In this document: positions 16,197-23,969 of the stretch, piece after piece
Numbering within the stretch: the first letter of the stretch is position 1
Layout: each line of letters starts with the position of its first letter
Assembly (NCBI RefSeq): GCF_031453995.1
Contig: NZ_JAVDPZ010000009.1
Coordinates: forward strand, 62,001-126,000
DNA length: 64,000 bases
From: Nitrobacter vulgaris
Lineage (GTDB): Bacteria > Pseudomonadota > Alphaproteobacteria > Rhizobiales > Xanthobacteraceae
Reading direction: 5' to 3'
Translations under genes and position numbers: made by a program
Notes under the pieces: model-generated
The model's input: only the letters and a program-made list of their open reading frames with translations
Told to the model about the DNA's origin: nothing
Databases searched by the model: none

Positions 16197-16987
16197 TTTG
16201 CGGGCCCTGACATCGTCACTGGCCGCGGCAGTTGTTGCGCGGCCCTGATCAAAAGCATTGCGCGGTCTTCTTCCGTCATCTCGAACAGCGCCTTGGCGAC
16301 CTCTTCCTGCGTCGGTACATTCTTTTCGAGCGTCCCGCTGACGTCGGCTTCCTTGGAGATGGCGCGAAACCCAAGGGCCCCAGCAGTCTTCGGCGGCATG
16401 GGCTCGGCGAGCAGCTCGACAATCCGTTTTTCCAACTGCTCTATTCTGTTGTCTCTCTCCTGCAGAGCCTTCGCGATGATGTCGGCGCCGTGCGGCTCAA
16501 GCGTTCTATCAATGCGGTCAAGCGCCGCGGTCGCTGAGCCCACGGCGTCTATTTTCCACATCGTAATCGCCGCCTCGGGATGAGCAGGCCGATCGACAAG
16601 CGAAACTTCGGCTAGCAGGATTTCAGTGATTACCGTAGGGTCTTCCTCGTCGCGCTTGAGCACCCGGCCGCCGACCGAAAACCCGCTATACACCTTCGCC
16701 TTCACCTTCCGGACTGCGTCAGCATCAACGATGTGCGCTGTCAGGTGGGTGACCCCGTCGTCGTCGACTGATATCTCAACCGCCCTGCCGGCCGCAGAGG
16801 TTGAGCGGTGCATTTCCCGAATTGCCGGGTACTGCTTGTATGCAGGCAATGCTTTCTTGATGGCGCTGGCCAGGATGGTCTCGCCGGTGCTGTCAGGGCT
16901 TTCCGTGCTAGCGATGCCCGTGACGAAGATAGACCCGTCGTCGGCATCTTCGACCTTCTGGAGTTCCGCGAAGAAGATTTTCTGCAT
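16193..16987 (-). CDS. Prohead protease-like protein (HK97 type, possible scaffold fusion)
   Basis: A 264-residue protein. Residues 1-145 resemble caudoviral prohead serine proteases: VTGIASTESPDSTGETILAS at the start, a YSGFSVGGRV strand (about 100) and ITEILLAEVSLVDRPAHPEA (about 117-136), the conserved 'E-V-S-x-V-x-x-P-A' end. A histidine in AIREMHRSTSAAGRAVEISV (about 60) is in the usual catalytic region. The rest is helical (RDNRIEQLEKRIVELLAEPM), as in protease-scaffold fusions. It would process a capsid, but no major capsid gene is recognised nearby, which is odd. Four-base overlap with the next gene. Confidence 0.68.
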   Translation of the reverse strand: MQKIFFAELQKVEDADDGSIFVTGIASTESPDSTGETILASAIKKALPAYKQYPAIREMHRSTSAAGRAVEISVDDDGVTHLTAHIVDADAVRKVKAKVYSGFSVGGRVLKRDEEDPTVITEILLAEVSLVDRPAHPEAAITMWKIDAVGSATAALDRIDRTLEPHGADIIAKALQERDNRIEQLEKRIVELLAEPMPPKTAGALGFRAISKEADVSGTLEKNVPTQEEVAKALFEMTEEDRAMLLIRAAQQLPRPVTMSGPAK

Positions 16988-17001
16988 GATCAGGACTCCT
17001 A

Positions 17002-17235
17002 TCAGCCGGCGGAGATCGCCAGTGTGCCACCGTTATTCCAAACGGCGCCGGCGACATGCGGGTCGACCGTCGGCACCGCCGCAATGATGGTCCAGCCGAA
17101 GGCAATTAGGCTCCTTGCTAGATCCGTGCCTGCGGGAACTGTGCAAAGTCCGGCCGCGTCAGTCGTGACCTGGTTGTGAGCGGTGAGCTGAAACGTTTCG
17201 TTCGGCAACGGGCTCTTGAAAGTCAACGTCGACAT
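17002..17235 (-). CDS. Small phage-module protein (77 aa)
   Basis: A 77-residue protein rich in beta-branched residues: TFKSPLPNETFQLTAHNQVT, then CTVPAGTDLARSLIAFGWTI. It looks like a compact beta fold, of the sort seen in capsid decoration or head-tail joining proteins. That is a resemblance of style and not a family match. It lies 14 bp upstream of the protease-like gene and 33 bp after the coiled-coil gene. Confidence 0.55.
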   Translation of the reverse strand: MSTLTFKSPLPNETFQLTAHNQVTTDAAGLCTVPAGTDLARSLIAFGWTIIAAVPTVDPHVAGAVWNNGGTLAISAG

Positions 17236-17268
17236 ATCGGTGTCCTTGTTTTTGCGAGGAGGTGAAGT

Positions 17269-17973
17269 TCAAGTTTCCAGTTCGGCCGTGGCGTCGGTGC
17301 GGAGCCTGGCTACCAGTGAATCCCAGGCCGCGCGATCGGCGGCGGCGGTCTCCACGACCGGCGCCGCTGCGGTACGTAACCGCTCTGACAACTTCCCCGC
17401 CAAACCGAAAATTGGACGCATTATCTCGGAGTCACCGGAATGGGCGATACCGATTACCACCTGCAGCGACTGCTTGAGCATATTTTGCTTAGCCACCGCC
17501 ACGCGCACCGACTCATGTAAGCCCTCGATCAAGGGCTCGACGCTCTCGCTGATGACCTCAGCGATCGCTATCTCGATCGGAATTTTCAGATCATTCGCGA
17601 CTAAGTCGTCGGCGTGCGCTTCTGCCGCAAGCTGCGCGCTCGCCGACTGAGCCGCTGCCGCGTTTTCCGCTGCCAAGGCATTTGCGGCAACCAGATCTTG
17701 GCGCTTGGCGATGTCAATTTCCGGCATATCGCCGTCTTTGGACTCGCCGCGGGCCCAGGCAGCCATCGCGTCGGCGTTCTGCCTATCGAACTCAGAAAGG
17801 GCAGCGGCCGCGCTTGCAGCCTCCTGATCCCGGCCGACCAGACGCTGCTGCGCAATCCGCAACTGCTTTGCGCGCTCTTCGCACGACGTCTTTTTGTCGA
17901 GCAGGTCTTGTAGACGTGCGCGCGCCGGAGACAACGCGGCGGTTGCAGTTTCGAGCTTATAAAGTTTTCCCAT
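17269..17973 (-). CDS. Coiled-coil phage-module protein
   Basis: A 234-residue alanine-rich helical protein. Residues 10-70 and 95-130 are likely coiled coil (RARLQDLLDKKTSCEERAKQ; AANALAAENAAAAQSASAQL). The C-terminal half has SVEPLIEGLHESVRVAVAKQ and LAGKLSERLRTAAAPVVETA. It sits 27 bp after the large terminase where a portal gene is usually found, but the sequence does not resemble a portal. A scaffold-like or DNA-packaging accessory role is possible. Well-placed GAGAGG before the ATG. Confidence 0.58.
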   Translation of the reverse strand: MGKLYKLETATAALSPARARLQDLLDKKTSCEERAKQLRIAQQRLVGRDQEAASAAAALSEFDRQNADAMAAWARGESKDGDMPEIDIAKRQDLVAANALAAENAAAAQSASAQLAAEAHADDLVANDLKIPIEIAIAEVISESVEPLIEGLHESVRVAVAKQNMLKQSLQVVIGIAHSGDSEIMRPIFGLAGKLSERLRTAAAPVVETAAADRAAWDSLVARLRTDATAELET

Positions 17974-18000
17974 TGGGGTTCCTCTCGTTAGACCGGCATT

Positions 18001-19584
18001 TCATGTTGGTGGACCGATTTCGCCGCGCTGTTGGCGGTGCCATTCAACAGAGCCCTTCGCCCATTCCTTGGTGATCGGCTGCGGCTTGTCGTTGTCGAGG
18101 GGAAACGGCCACGTTCCATTGGCTTTCATCGCAGCCGTCTCCTGGCGGGCGATCTCAAGCATGGCTCGGCTGCCAGACCAGTCCTGCAGGATCAAACCCG
18201 TCACCGCACCACTCACGGCGTTGGCGATGTCTTCATGACCAAGGGCGTCGATCGAATCCTTACCGCTGCGCGCGGTGCGACGCTCGAGGCTACAGATCTG
18301 GGTTACTAGTTTAGGGTGGTCCAGGAGCTCGACGCGGACACCGTTGATCAGCGGTAGCATCTCGCAGTAGAGATCGGACTTCGGCTTCGCGCTAGGCTCG
18401 TAGATGATGCCATGAGTTTCAAAGCGTTCGCGCGGCCATAGCCCGGCGTACTTGTCTCCCTGAACCTTTTTGAGACCATAGGTTTTCAAGAGCTTGGCAA
18501 AATCCGCGGTCACCTGCTCGGGAGAAAATGGCGGTTTAGCTTCGCGTACAGCATCCAGAACGGCCTTCTCACCTTCTCGATGCGCGATCGCCAGGGTCAT
18601 GGAATCGGAACTGCCGCCGCTCGGATCGACGAAGGCGACGTAGCTTAAGCCCTTTGTCGGGGGTAACTCGTGGCGGCGCTTGATGACGCAGGCCTCGACG
18701 GCTTCGCGCGAAACGAACGCCTCGATGTCGCTCCTGAATTCCGCGCCATATTCCGCCGCGGCATTCGCCGGGTCGCGCTCAAAGGCATCGCTGATGACCG
18801 ACGCCGGCACACTGGGGTTCATCGTCGTGGTGCTGGCGCGCCAGACCAACACCGGCGCATCGTTCTGACCGAAGTATTTCCGGAACGTGTCATACAGCGC
18901 GCCGCGCTTGGCGTAGGGGCTGCTCGCGCACAGCAGCATGGCGTCCGGCAACATGGTGGTCATGCTCGGCCGGAGGGCGGCCAGGATCTCAACGTCAGGG
19001 CTGGCGCTGTCGTCGCCCTGCCAGAACGCAATCTCGTCACAGAGGGCCGCGACCAACGTGTAACCGCGGACGCTGCGAAAATTCGCGGTGCTGATCTCGA
19101 TCGAGATACCGTTGCAGAGATCAATTCGGTCTTGCGTGATCTCGCCGAGGACCATGGCGGCGATCATGGGCGTCTCGGTGATCAACGCGGTGATGTATCT
19201 GAAAATGACGCGAGCCTGCCGACGATCGGCAGCGATGACGAGGACGGTGCCACGTTCGCCAGGCACCAGACGGTCCGACCAGACCTTAAACACGGCGAGA
19301 TAGACCGCAATCAACGCGAGGATGAGAGACTTGCCACCGCGGCGCCCGACGATCAGCCAAGCTTCGATGTAGCCCGAGGCTAACGGCGCGGTGCGGCCGG
19401 TGCACTTCCGGAAGATTTCCAGCTGCGCGGGGGCAAGGGTAAGGCCAAACAGCGCCGACAAGAGGACGCACCAACAGGCGAAGCTAACAGGATCCCTGAA
19501 CCAGCGGGCAAACAGGTCATGATGGCGCATCGCGTCCAGGATGGTCACGATGGGCTGCGCAGAATGGCCGGCTGCGGTGCTCAT
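18001..19584 (-). CDS. Phage terminase large subunit (TerL)
   Basis: A 527-residue packaging motor ATPase-nuclease. Walker A is VGRRGGKS (79-86), Walker B with the catalytic acid is LVAALCDEIAFW (178-189), and an adenine/coupling-type segment LLCASSPYAKRGALYDTF follows (about 217). The nuclease domain begins with an acidic strand, YVAFVDPSGGSSDSM (Asp320), the first metal ligand of the RNase H-like fold. It pumps DNA into a procapsid and cuts it. The start overlaps the TerS-like stop by four bases. Length is normal, so it appears intact although the rest of a head gene set is missing. Confidence 0.88.
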   Translation of the reverse strand: MSTAAGHSAQPIVTILDAMRHHDLFARWFRDPVSFACWCVLLSALFGLTLAPAQLEIFRKCTGRTAPLASGYIEAWLIVGRRGGKSLILALIAVYLAVFKVWSDRLVPGERGTVLVIAADRRQARVIFRYITALITETPMIAAMVLGEITQDRIDLCNGISIEISTANFRSVRGYTLVAALCDEIAFWQGDDSASPDVEILAALRPSMTTMLPDAMLLCASSPYAKRGALYDTFRKYFGQNDAPVLVWRASTTTMNPSVPASVISDAFERDPANAAAEYGAEFRSDIEAFVSREAVEACVIKRRHELPPTKGLSYVAFVDPSGGSSDSMTLAIAHREGEKAVLDAVREAKPPFSPEQVTADFAKLLKTYGLKKVQGDKYAGLWPRERFETHGIIYEPSAKPKSDLYCEMLPLINGVRVELLDHPKLVTQICSLERRTARSGKDSIDALGHEDIANAVSGAVTGLILQDWSGSRAMLEIARQETAAMKANGTWPFPLDNDKPQPITKEWAKGSVEWHRQQRGEIGPPT

Positions 19585-19961
19585 TCAGCAGCCTCTGCGG
19601 GCCGCGGCGCCTGCGACGCGAGCCATTCCGTAATAGACGGGACCGCCGGCTTGTTCTTCGTAGCTTTCGCCTTAAGCCGAAGCAGAATGCGCCTGGACTC
19701 GCTGGTCAGCCTGATGGCCTCATCAGCATCGACGGGTCCGCAGGCCACGATGGCCTCGCGAATTTGTTCGCTACGAAGCGCTAGGGCGGCAGCTTGAGCC
19801 ACTAACTCCCTGTCGATTGCCGAAAGGGGTCCGCCGACTTCCGCCGCCAACTCCTCGATCAGTGTGCGATATCGCCGGGACGAGCGCGTACGCGCGTCAA
19901 ATCGCGGCAGGCTAATTCCGGAAGCAGTTTTGCGAGTGGATCGTCGGGCAGCGGTAGGCAT
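19581..19961 (-). CDS. Putative terminase small subunit / TerL-coupled protein
   Basis: A 126-residue protein with ISLPRFDARTRSSRRYRTLI at the N-terminus, then a helical region (EQIREAIVACGPVDADEAIR, LTSESRRILLRLKAKATK). It is directly upstream of, and overlaps, TerL, which is the standard place for TerS. Helical DNA-recognition proteins of this size fit, but there is no clear helix-turn-helix signature. It is the first gene of the coupled minus-strand chain, so the module promoter should lie in 19962-20100. Confidence 0.65.
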   Translation of the reverse strand: MPTAARRSTRKTASGISLPRFDARTRSSRRYRTLIEELAAEVGGPLSAIDRELVAQAAALALRSEQIREAIVACGPVDADEAIRLTSESRRILLRLKAKATKNKPAVPSITEWLASQAPRPAEAAE

Positions 19962-20107
19962 CTTCGTCCTGAAAATGGACTGGAGCCTGGCACTGCCTCC
20001 CCCGAGCGGCGCGTGTCGGGGACGGGGTGCGCATTACATCGGGCGCACATCTGGTGAGAATCAGTACATGCATCGGGCTAACATTTCAATAATCAGTCGT
20101 GCATGGG

Positions 20108-20815
20108 GAGTGCTTGAGATCAAAGCGGCATCGAGCCACAGTTTCAGAAGATCAACGGCCAGGATCAGAAGGCCTACATTCTCTCGGTCAACGTCAACCG
20201 TCGCCACATGACTGTTGCGCAGCGAGCGATGGCGACGGCTTTGATCTATCCGAGTCCCGAGAAGGGCGGCAGGGGAAAGAAGTCCGCAAACTCTAAAGAA
20301 ACTTTAGGGTTTAGCACGATGAGGTTGTCACAAGCGCGTTCGGTTCTTTCCTATTCCAGACCGCTTGCGGAATCAGTGCTGTCGGGAGCCGCATCTCTCG
20401 ATGATGCCCATCACCAAGTCCAAGTCGCGACCGGCAAGATCAACAACGACACGATCCGGCTACGCAAGCTGCGCGATTATCGACCTGATCTCGCTGAGCG
20501 CCGCCTTGCTGACGAATACGACGCGGCGCAGGAACGGGGGGAAGTCGCATCCGGTTCAGTCCGCACAGACATCATTCCCGGGCAGAACGATGTTCGTCCT
20601 GCTACCGCAGCCGAGGTCCTTGGCGACGGCGCTAATAAACTACTTCATGAAGCTCGACTCATCCGCGACGCGGAGGTGGCAGAACCAGGCATCGTGCGTC
20701 GCGCGCTCGACGAAAAGCTGGCGGCAGGAGAAGAACCAACGAAGGCCGCCCTCCGCCAGACTGTGCAAACTTTCCGCGACGGATGCGTTGTGCGCAGCAG
20801 CGGCTGCTTAGATGC
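20108..20815 (+). pseudogene. Truncated ParB-like protein
   Basis: From about 20119 the plus-strand frame reads GIEPQFQKINGQ, DQKAYILSVNVNRRHMTVAQ, RAMATALIYPSPEKGGRGKK, GFSTMRLSQARSVLSYSRPL: the end of a ParB nuclease domain followed by its helix-turn-helix, as in ParB-like proteins of rhizobial phages and plasmids. A stop lies just upstream and the N-terminal ParB core (the GxxR-type motifs) is missing, so the gene is 5'-truncated. An ATG at 20208 leaves only the helix-turn-helix part. Beyond about residue 200 the frame runs antisense through the nucleotidyltransferase gene and loses family character, so the 3' end is also altered. A DNA-binding peptide could still be made. Confidence 0.55.
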
Positions 20816-21149
20816 GCTCCCAAAGGATGGCGCCGGTCGATCGAATCTCGGTGTTACCTTCATTGCCGGGGATCATGGCCTGCAGACTGACATGCCGACC
20901 GACAATAGCCGCCATCTCGACCTGCCAGCTGTCACCCAACGCGAAATAGTTGCCCAAGGCCCAATCATGGTCGCCGATTGCGGGGGCTAGCACGATCCCG
21001 ACGTCGAGATCGCTGCTGGGCTTGGAGCCGCCTTTCGGACCTCTGCTTCCGAAGATCCAAAGCTCACGAATGGCCTCATTTCCCGAGGCCCAATCGATTA
21101 GCGCCTGCTTCCACCCTGATTTGAGCTCTCTCTCGTCAATCGCGGTCAT
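20808..21149 (-). CDS. MNT-type nucleotidyltransferase domain protein
   Basis: A 113-residue protein with IRELWIFGSRGPKGGSKPSS then DLDVGIVL: the GS-x(n)-SDLD signature of the pol-beta / MNT nucleotidyltransferase fold (Gly33-Ser34 and the two aspartates of DLD near 46-48). The third acid may lie in WQVEMAAIV. Small MNT proteins often pair with HEPN toxins, whose tyrosine or RNase site they AMPylate. No HEPN partner is visible here, so it may be an orphan antitoxin or a damaged pair. It overlaps the 3' end of the ParB remnant on the other strand. Confidence 0.72.
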   Translation of the reverse strand: MTAIDERELKSGWKQALIDWASGNEAIRELWIFGSRGPKGGSKPSSDLDVGIVLAPAIGDHDWALGNYFALGDSWQVEMAAIVGRHVSLQAMIPGNEGNTEIRSTGAILWERI

Positions 21150-21334
21150 ATGCGTTCCAGCACGTGAGCGACCTGCACTGCGGGACCATTTGCGTTGGCC
21201 GCGCCCACCTCACCGCGCAAGCGCTTGCGAGCATGGGGGCGCGAGAGACCGGTTCGATCAACCCACCGGCGACATAGTCCAGCGCAGGCGGATCGGCAAG
21301 AGCGCGACGAAACATCACGGGTGACTGCGGCCAG

Positions 21335-21976
21335 CTACCCCAAGCGCGACAACACGCGCTTGACGGTTACCGCGTGCCACTGCCCGCCGGCGGGTGTCGG
21401 TATTTCGCGGGCGTTCAGCTCTGCTGCCATCTTACGATGCGACATGCCGGCAAGCTCGGCGAACACCGGCCGCAGTTGCTCAGCACGTTCCTTCGCATCG
21501 TCACGGTTCTGGATGCCCTTTGCGTTGAGACCACCCAACTTGATGCCCTGTGCCTTCTTCGCTGCCAGGGCATCACGCGTGCGCTGGGAAATCACCCGGC
21601 GCTCTTTCTCGGCGATAGCGGCATACAGGTGCAGCATGAACGGATCCGCATCCGCGCCCAACTCTGCCACGATGAACGGCGTCCTGTGCGACATCAGACC
21701 GCTGATGAAGTGGACGTCCCGGCTAAGCCGATCGAGCTTGGCGACAATGATCGGCGCCTTGTTCTGCCGAGCGACCTTGAGCGCTGCGGCAAGCTGCGGA
21801 CGCCGTTCGAGCGCATCCGCGCCTTTACCAGTTTCGACTTCCTGAAAAGTCTCGATTAGCGAAAACCCTTCTGCCTCTGCAAACCGGGCGAGCGCTGCCT
21901 GCTGCGCTTCCAGACCCAGGCCCGAGCGACCTTGTTGAGCAGTGCTAACCCGAACGTAGGCGATAGCGGTTTTCAT
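21335..21976 (-). CDS. Serine recombinase / resolvase family protein
   Basis: A 213-residue small serine recombinase from the ATG at 21976. The catalytic domain begins MKTAIAYVRVSTAQQGRSGL with the nucleophile serine in YVRVS (Ser10), then LDRLSRDVHFI (about 82), where the arginine belongs to the active site. The C-terminal region (GMSHRKMAAELNAREIPTPA, GGQWHAVTVKRVLSRLG) is the helix-turn-helix that reads the crossover site. It resolves, inverts or integrates DNA. A longer in-frame start (22045) adds residues with no family match. It is complete and followed closely by the region with the nucleotidyltransferase. Confidence 0.88.
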   Translation of the reverse strand: MKTAIAYVRVSTAQQGRSGLGLEAQQAALARFAEAEGFSLIETFQEVETGKGADALERRPQLAAALKVARQNKAPIIVAKLDRLSRDVHFISGLMSHRTPFIVAELGADADPFMLHLYAAIAEKERRVISQRTRDALAAKKAQGIKLGGLNAKGIQNRDDAKERAEQLRPVFAELAGMSHRKMAAELNAREIPTPAGGQWHAVTVKRVLSRLG

Positions 21977-22000
21977 GGCCCGGCCCCTAAGTGAAACACT

Positions 22001-22057
22001 GCAACGAACGTTGCTATGTTGCACATGAGGGCCGTAACACGTCAATAGATATGTTAC
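22001..22057. promoter_or_regulatory. Inverted repeats upstream of the serine recombinase
   Basis: Two dyads precede the recombinase start: GCAAC-GAAC-GTTGC (22001-22014) and GTAACA-12 bp-TGTTAC (22034-22057). Small serine recombinases usually sit beside their res or crossover sites and repress their own promoter through them, so these are candidates for such sites or for an operator. Confidence 0.45.
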
Positions 22058-23020
22058 AGCATTCCTAGAAATGAGATTTTTAGACCAAATTCTGACGTTA
22101 GGGATGCTACTTGGTCCAACCGGGTGACTAGGCGCTCAGGGGCCTGAGCGCCGGCTCGGGCCTCAGCCGCACGTCGGGCCGGCAGCCCTAGCGGCTTGGA
22201 TTTTTATTTCGGCCAGCGCGTGGGCTTAGGACCAGCTTTCACCTCCAAAATTTAGGCTTTGAATTTTGCCCCTCCCTTCCATGACCGGTTGCGATGAGGC
22301 GATGGCTTAAAACGGGGGAAGGGCGTTCGAGGACGGTTTCGACGATCCGAGCCCTCAGTGGTTACCTCTTCACCCCACCGATGATCTTATGGATTTGGTT
22401 GGGCGAGAAGTGGTGATGGCGATCGGTTTGAGTGTCTATGTGACTGTGCGCAGGAATTGTCGATTGTGCGCGTTTCGATTGACCATAGCTTCGCCCCCTT
22501 CATCCCGTGAGTATGGTAAGGCGCCTTGCTGCCTCCCGCCTCTTCCGGCCGCTGACCAAGCGGAGGCTGTTGCCAGCCCGATTACTAGGTATCCCTTCCC
22601 GGCAAGCCGGATTGGCAGTGTCCCTGCCAATATCCCGAGCGCTTTCTTCGGCGCGCTCTGATCTTTTTCTCATCAAGCGTTCCGAGTGGTCGTCTCGGCT
22701 GAGCTTGATGGGTCGTTTCACCGTTCCGAGGGTTGCTCGGCTATCAATGGTCGCGGGGCCTATGGGTCACGGTTTTCCGCACTGTATTGTTTCCGATCGC
22801 TCGAAGGCGTGTAGCGTCCGGCTCGCTGCCACCGATTGAGCGTGTGGCGCGCTGCGGTCATCCATCATCGGCAGCTTGCGCTCGCCGGCGACAGGATCAT
22901 GGCCGATCTCGACCTGTCGCTATTCTCGCGACGGCCGACCGTGTTTCGTTGATTGCAGCGGGAACCACCGAGCAGACCCGCAATCGCGGACGCCACGGCC
23001 GACCGAACGCGGTGGTTCGG
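22058..23020. other. Gene-free region upstream of the recombinase
   Basis: Nearly 1 kb in which several overlapping short frames exist on both strands but none shows protein-like composition, a ribosome binding site or a known motif. I see CCGGCTCGGGCC-type GC-rich dyads around 22150-22190 and nothing else I can name. It may be decayed phage DNA. Confidence 0.45.
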
Positions 23021-23227
23021 TCAGTCGCGCGCGCCCTCGCTAAATGCTCGAGCTGCGGCAGTCCGTGTTTTGTGGGCGCCGAGGTCAGTGCCATCGGCGG
23101 ATCGCGCATAATGCAGCCCGTCGACCTGATGTATCGTGCCGAGAAAATTCCGGCCGAAGTAGACGTCGACACTTGTCTCAATCTCATCTGAGGAGTATTT
23201 GGAGACTTGTGCTGGCGAGCACTGCAT
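23021..23227 (-). CDS. Small hypothetical protein (68 aa)
   Basis: From an ATG at 23227 the frame reads KYSSDEIETSVDVYFGRNFL, GTIHQVDGLHYARSADGTDL, GAHKTRTAAARAFSEGARD. The 'V-x-V-G-x-x-L-G-T-I...DG-x-x-LG...AA' pattern resembles a small beta-hairpin protein common in rhizobial accessory DNA. The reading frame is open further upstream, but that part looks non-coding. It lies downstream of the cold-shock gene on the same strand. Function unknown. Confidence 0.45.
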   Translation of the reverse strand: MQCSPAQVSKYSSDEIETSVDVYFGRNFLGTIHQVDGLHYARSADGTDLGAHKTRTAAARAFSEGARD

Positions 23228-23276
23228 TTTGCGATTGGCCCTGCCGTTTCCCGCGGCGGGGCTTCGCATTTGAGGG

Positions 23277-23510
23277 TCAGGAGGTCGGTGCATCGCACAC
23301 CTCCCTGGAAACCGAGACCGCTCTTGGACCACGGCCGGCGTCGACAACGTCAAACTCGACCAAATCGTCCGGACGCAGTGTAAGCTCGCCGTCCACGCGA
23401 CAAGATTCTTGAAGGTCGCTGCGGTGAATAAACACTTCGCCGCCGCCATCGACTATGACGAAACCAAAACCTCGATCGCTGAAGAATTTCACCCTGCCAC
23501 TGGAGCGCAT
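23277..23510 (-). CDS. Cold-shock domain protein
   Basis: A 77-residue CspA-like single-stranded nucleic-acid-binding protein. GRVKFFSDRGFGFVIVDGGG (about 5-24) carries the RNP-1-type aromatic strand and EVFIHRSDLQ the RNP-2-type strand; it ends LRPDDLVEFDVVDAGRGPRA then VSV. The usual KGFGFI is DRGFGFV. Such proteins unfold RNA secondary structure; one carried on an island with strongly structured RNA candidates is suggestive. The ATG at 23510 overlaps the stop of a tiny upstream frame by one base (TGATG). Confidence 0.85.
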   Translation of the reverse strand: MRSSGRVKFFSDRGFGFVIVDGGGEVFIHRSDLQESCRVDGELTLRPDDLVEFDVVDAGRGPRAVSVSREVCDAPTS

Positions 23511-23620
23511 CAAGCGGCCCTCCGTGCGGCAACGGCTTCGGCAAATGAGCGGCTTTCGAGCGGACTGGCAGCGCCTTCGTGCCAGCCGAGAGCAAACAAG
23601 CCATCGTCGCGCTGGATCAC
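23510..23620 (-). CDS. Tiny conserved frame upstream of the cold-shock gene
   Basis: A possible 36-residue peptide from a GTG at 23620: VIQRDDGLFALGWHEGAASP then LESRSFAEAVAARRAA. The pattern 'V-I-Q-R-x-D-G-x-F-A-x-G-W...F-x-S-R-x-F-A-x-A-V' recurs as a small protein in Bradyrhizobium-group islands (recollection), usually with a slightly longer N-terminus, so this copy may be 5'-truncated. It couples to the cold-shock gene by TGATG. Confidence 0.4.
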   Translation of the reverse strand: MIQRDDGLFALGWHEGAASPLESRSFAEAVAARRAA

Positions 23621-23645
23621 CAAAGGGAACGGGTGAAGAACGGAG

Positions 23646-23665
23646 TTCGGGACTATTTCGGGACT
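23646..23665. other. Putative integrase arm-type sites, right end of island 1
   Basis: TTCGGGACT at 23646-23654 and 23657-23665, the counterpart of the pair at 5928-5948. They lie about 100 bp inside the middle att copy. The same nonamer twice at each end and in the same orientation supports the assignment of 5818-23766 to one element. Confidence 0.5.
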
Positions 23666-23766
23666 TTTCGATCCGAACGACTCAATTTGGCGCCGTTCTG
23701 TTCCGATTTCACGTTTGAGGCTTTGTTGCCCCTCCGTAAAAAACGCCTTATTTATAAGGGGTTTAT

Positions 23767-23811
23767 TGGTCGGAGCGAGAGGATTTGAACCTCCGACCCC
23801 TAGTCTCCCAG
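23767..23811. repeat. att copy 2 (tRNA-Pro 3' fragment), island 1 / island 2 junction
   Basis: Identical over 45 bp to 5818-5862 and 44525-44569. After GTCTCCCAG it diverges from the tRNA (TCTCGCTG), so no tRNA is encoded. It separates the two islands and would allow each to excise alone or both together. Confidence 0.92.
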
Positions 23812-23928
23812 TCTCGCTGTCTTCAATTGCACCAGCCATCAGCAGATAGCAAGAGCCTCGTAACACGCGATTTTCCGCCCTTATTTTTAGGTCGGTTTTT
23901 GCATTGGCCCTCAACAATTGTCTCTGGC

Positions 23929-23948
23929 GTGTTTCCCCGGTGCTTCCC
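23929..23948. repeat. 20-bp direct repeat near left end of island 2
   Basis: GTGTTTCCCCGGTGCTTCCC, repeated exactly at 44437-44456, 69 bp from the tRNA. Here it lies just upstream of the integrase start. It contains two TTCCCC-type boxes. Best read as an arm-type binding site or accessory-factor site of the island 2 integrase. Confidence 0.6.
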
Positions 23949-23969
23949 CGGGGACTTCCGGAGGCACTC

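Larger units (their letters stand above)
5818..23766. mobile_element. Genomic island 1 (tRNA-Pro integrated, phage-like)
   Basis: About 18 kb bounded by 45-bp copies of the 3' end of tRNA-Pro at 5818-5862 and 23767-23811. It carries its own tyrosine integrase and excisionase next to the left end and matched pairs of TTCGGGACT-like boxes near both ends, the layout expected for integrase arm-type sites. Content: AlpA-type regulator, TerS/TerL, prohead-protease-like and tape-measure genes, a ParB remnant, a nucleotidyltransferase, a serine recombinase and a cold-shock protein, plus many small genes of unknown function. No portal, major capsid, baseplate or lysis gene was recognised, so this is a defective prophage or a phage-satellite-like element and not a complete phage. 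Confidence 0.85.
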
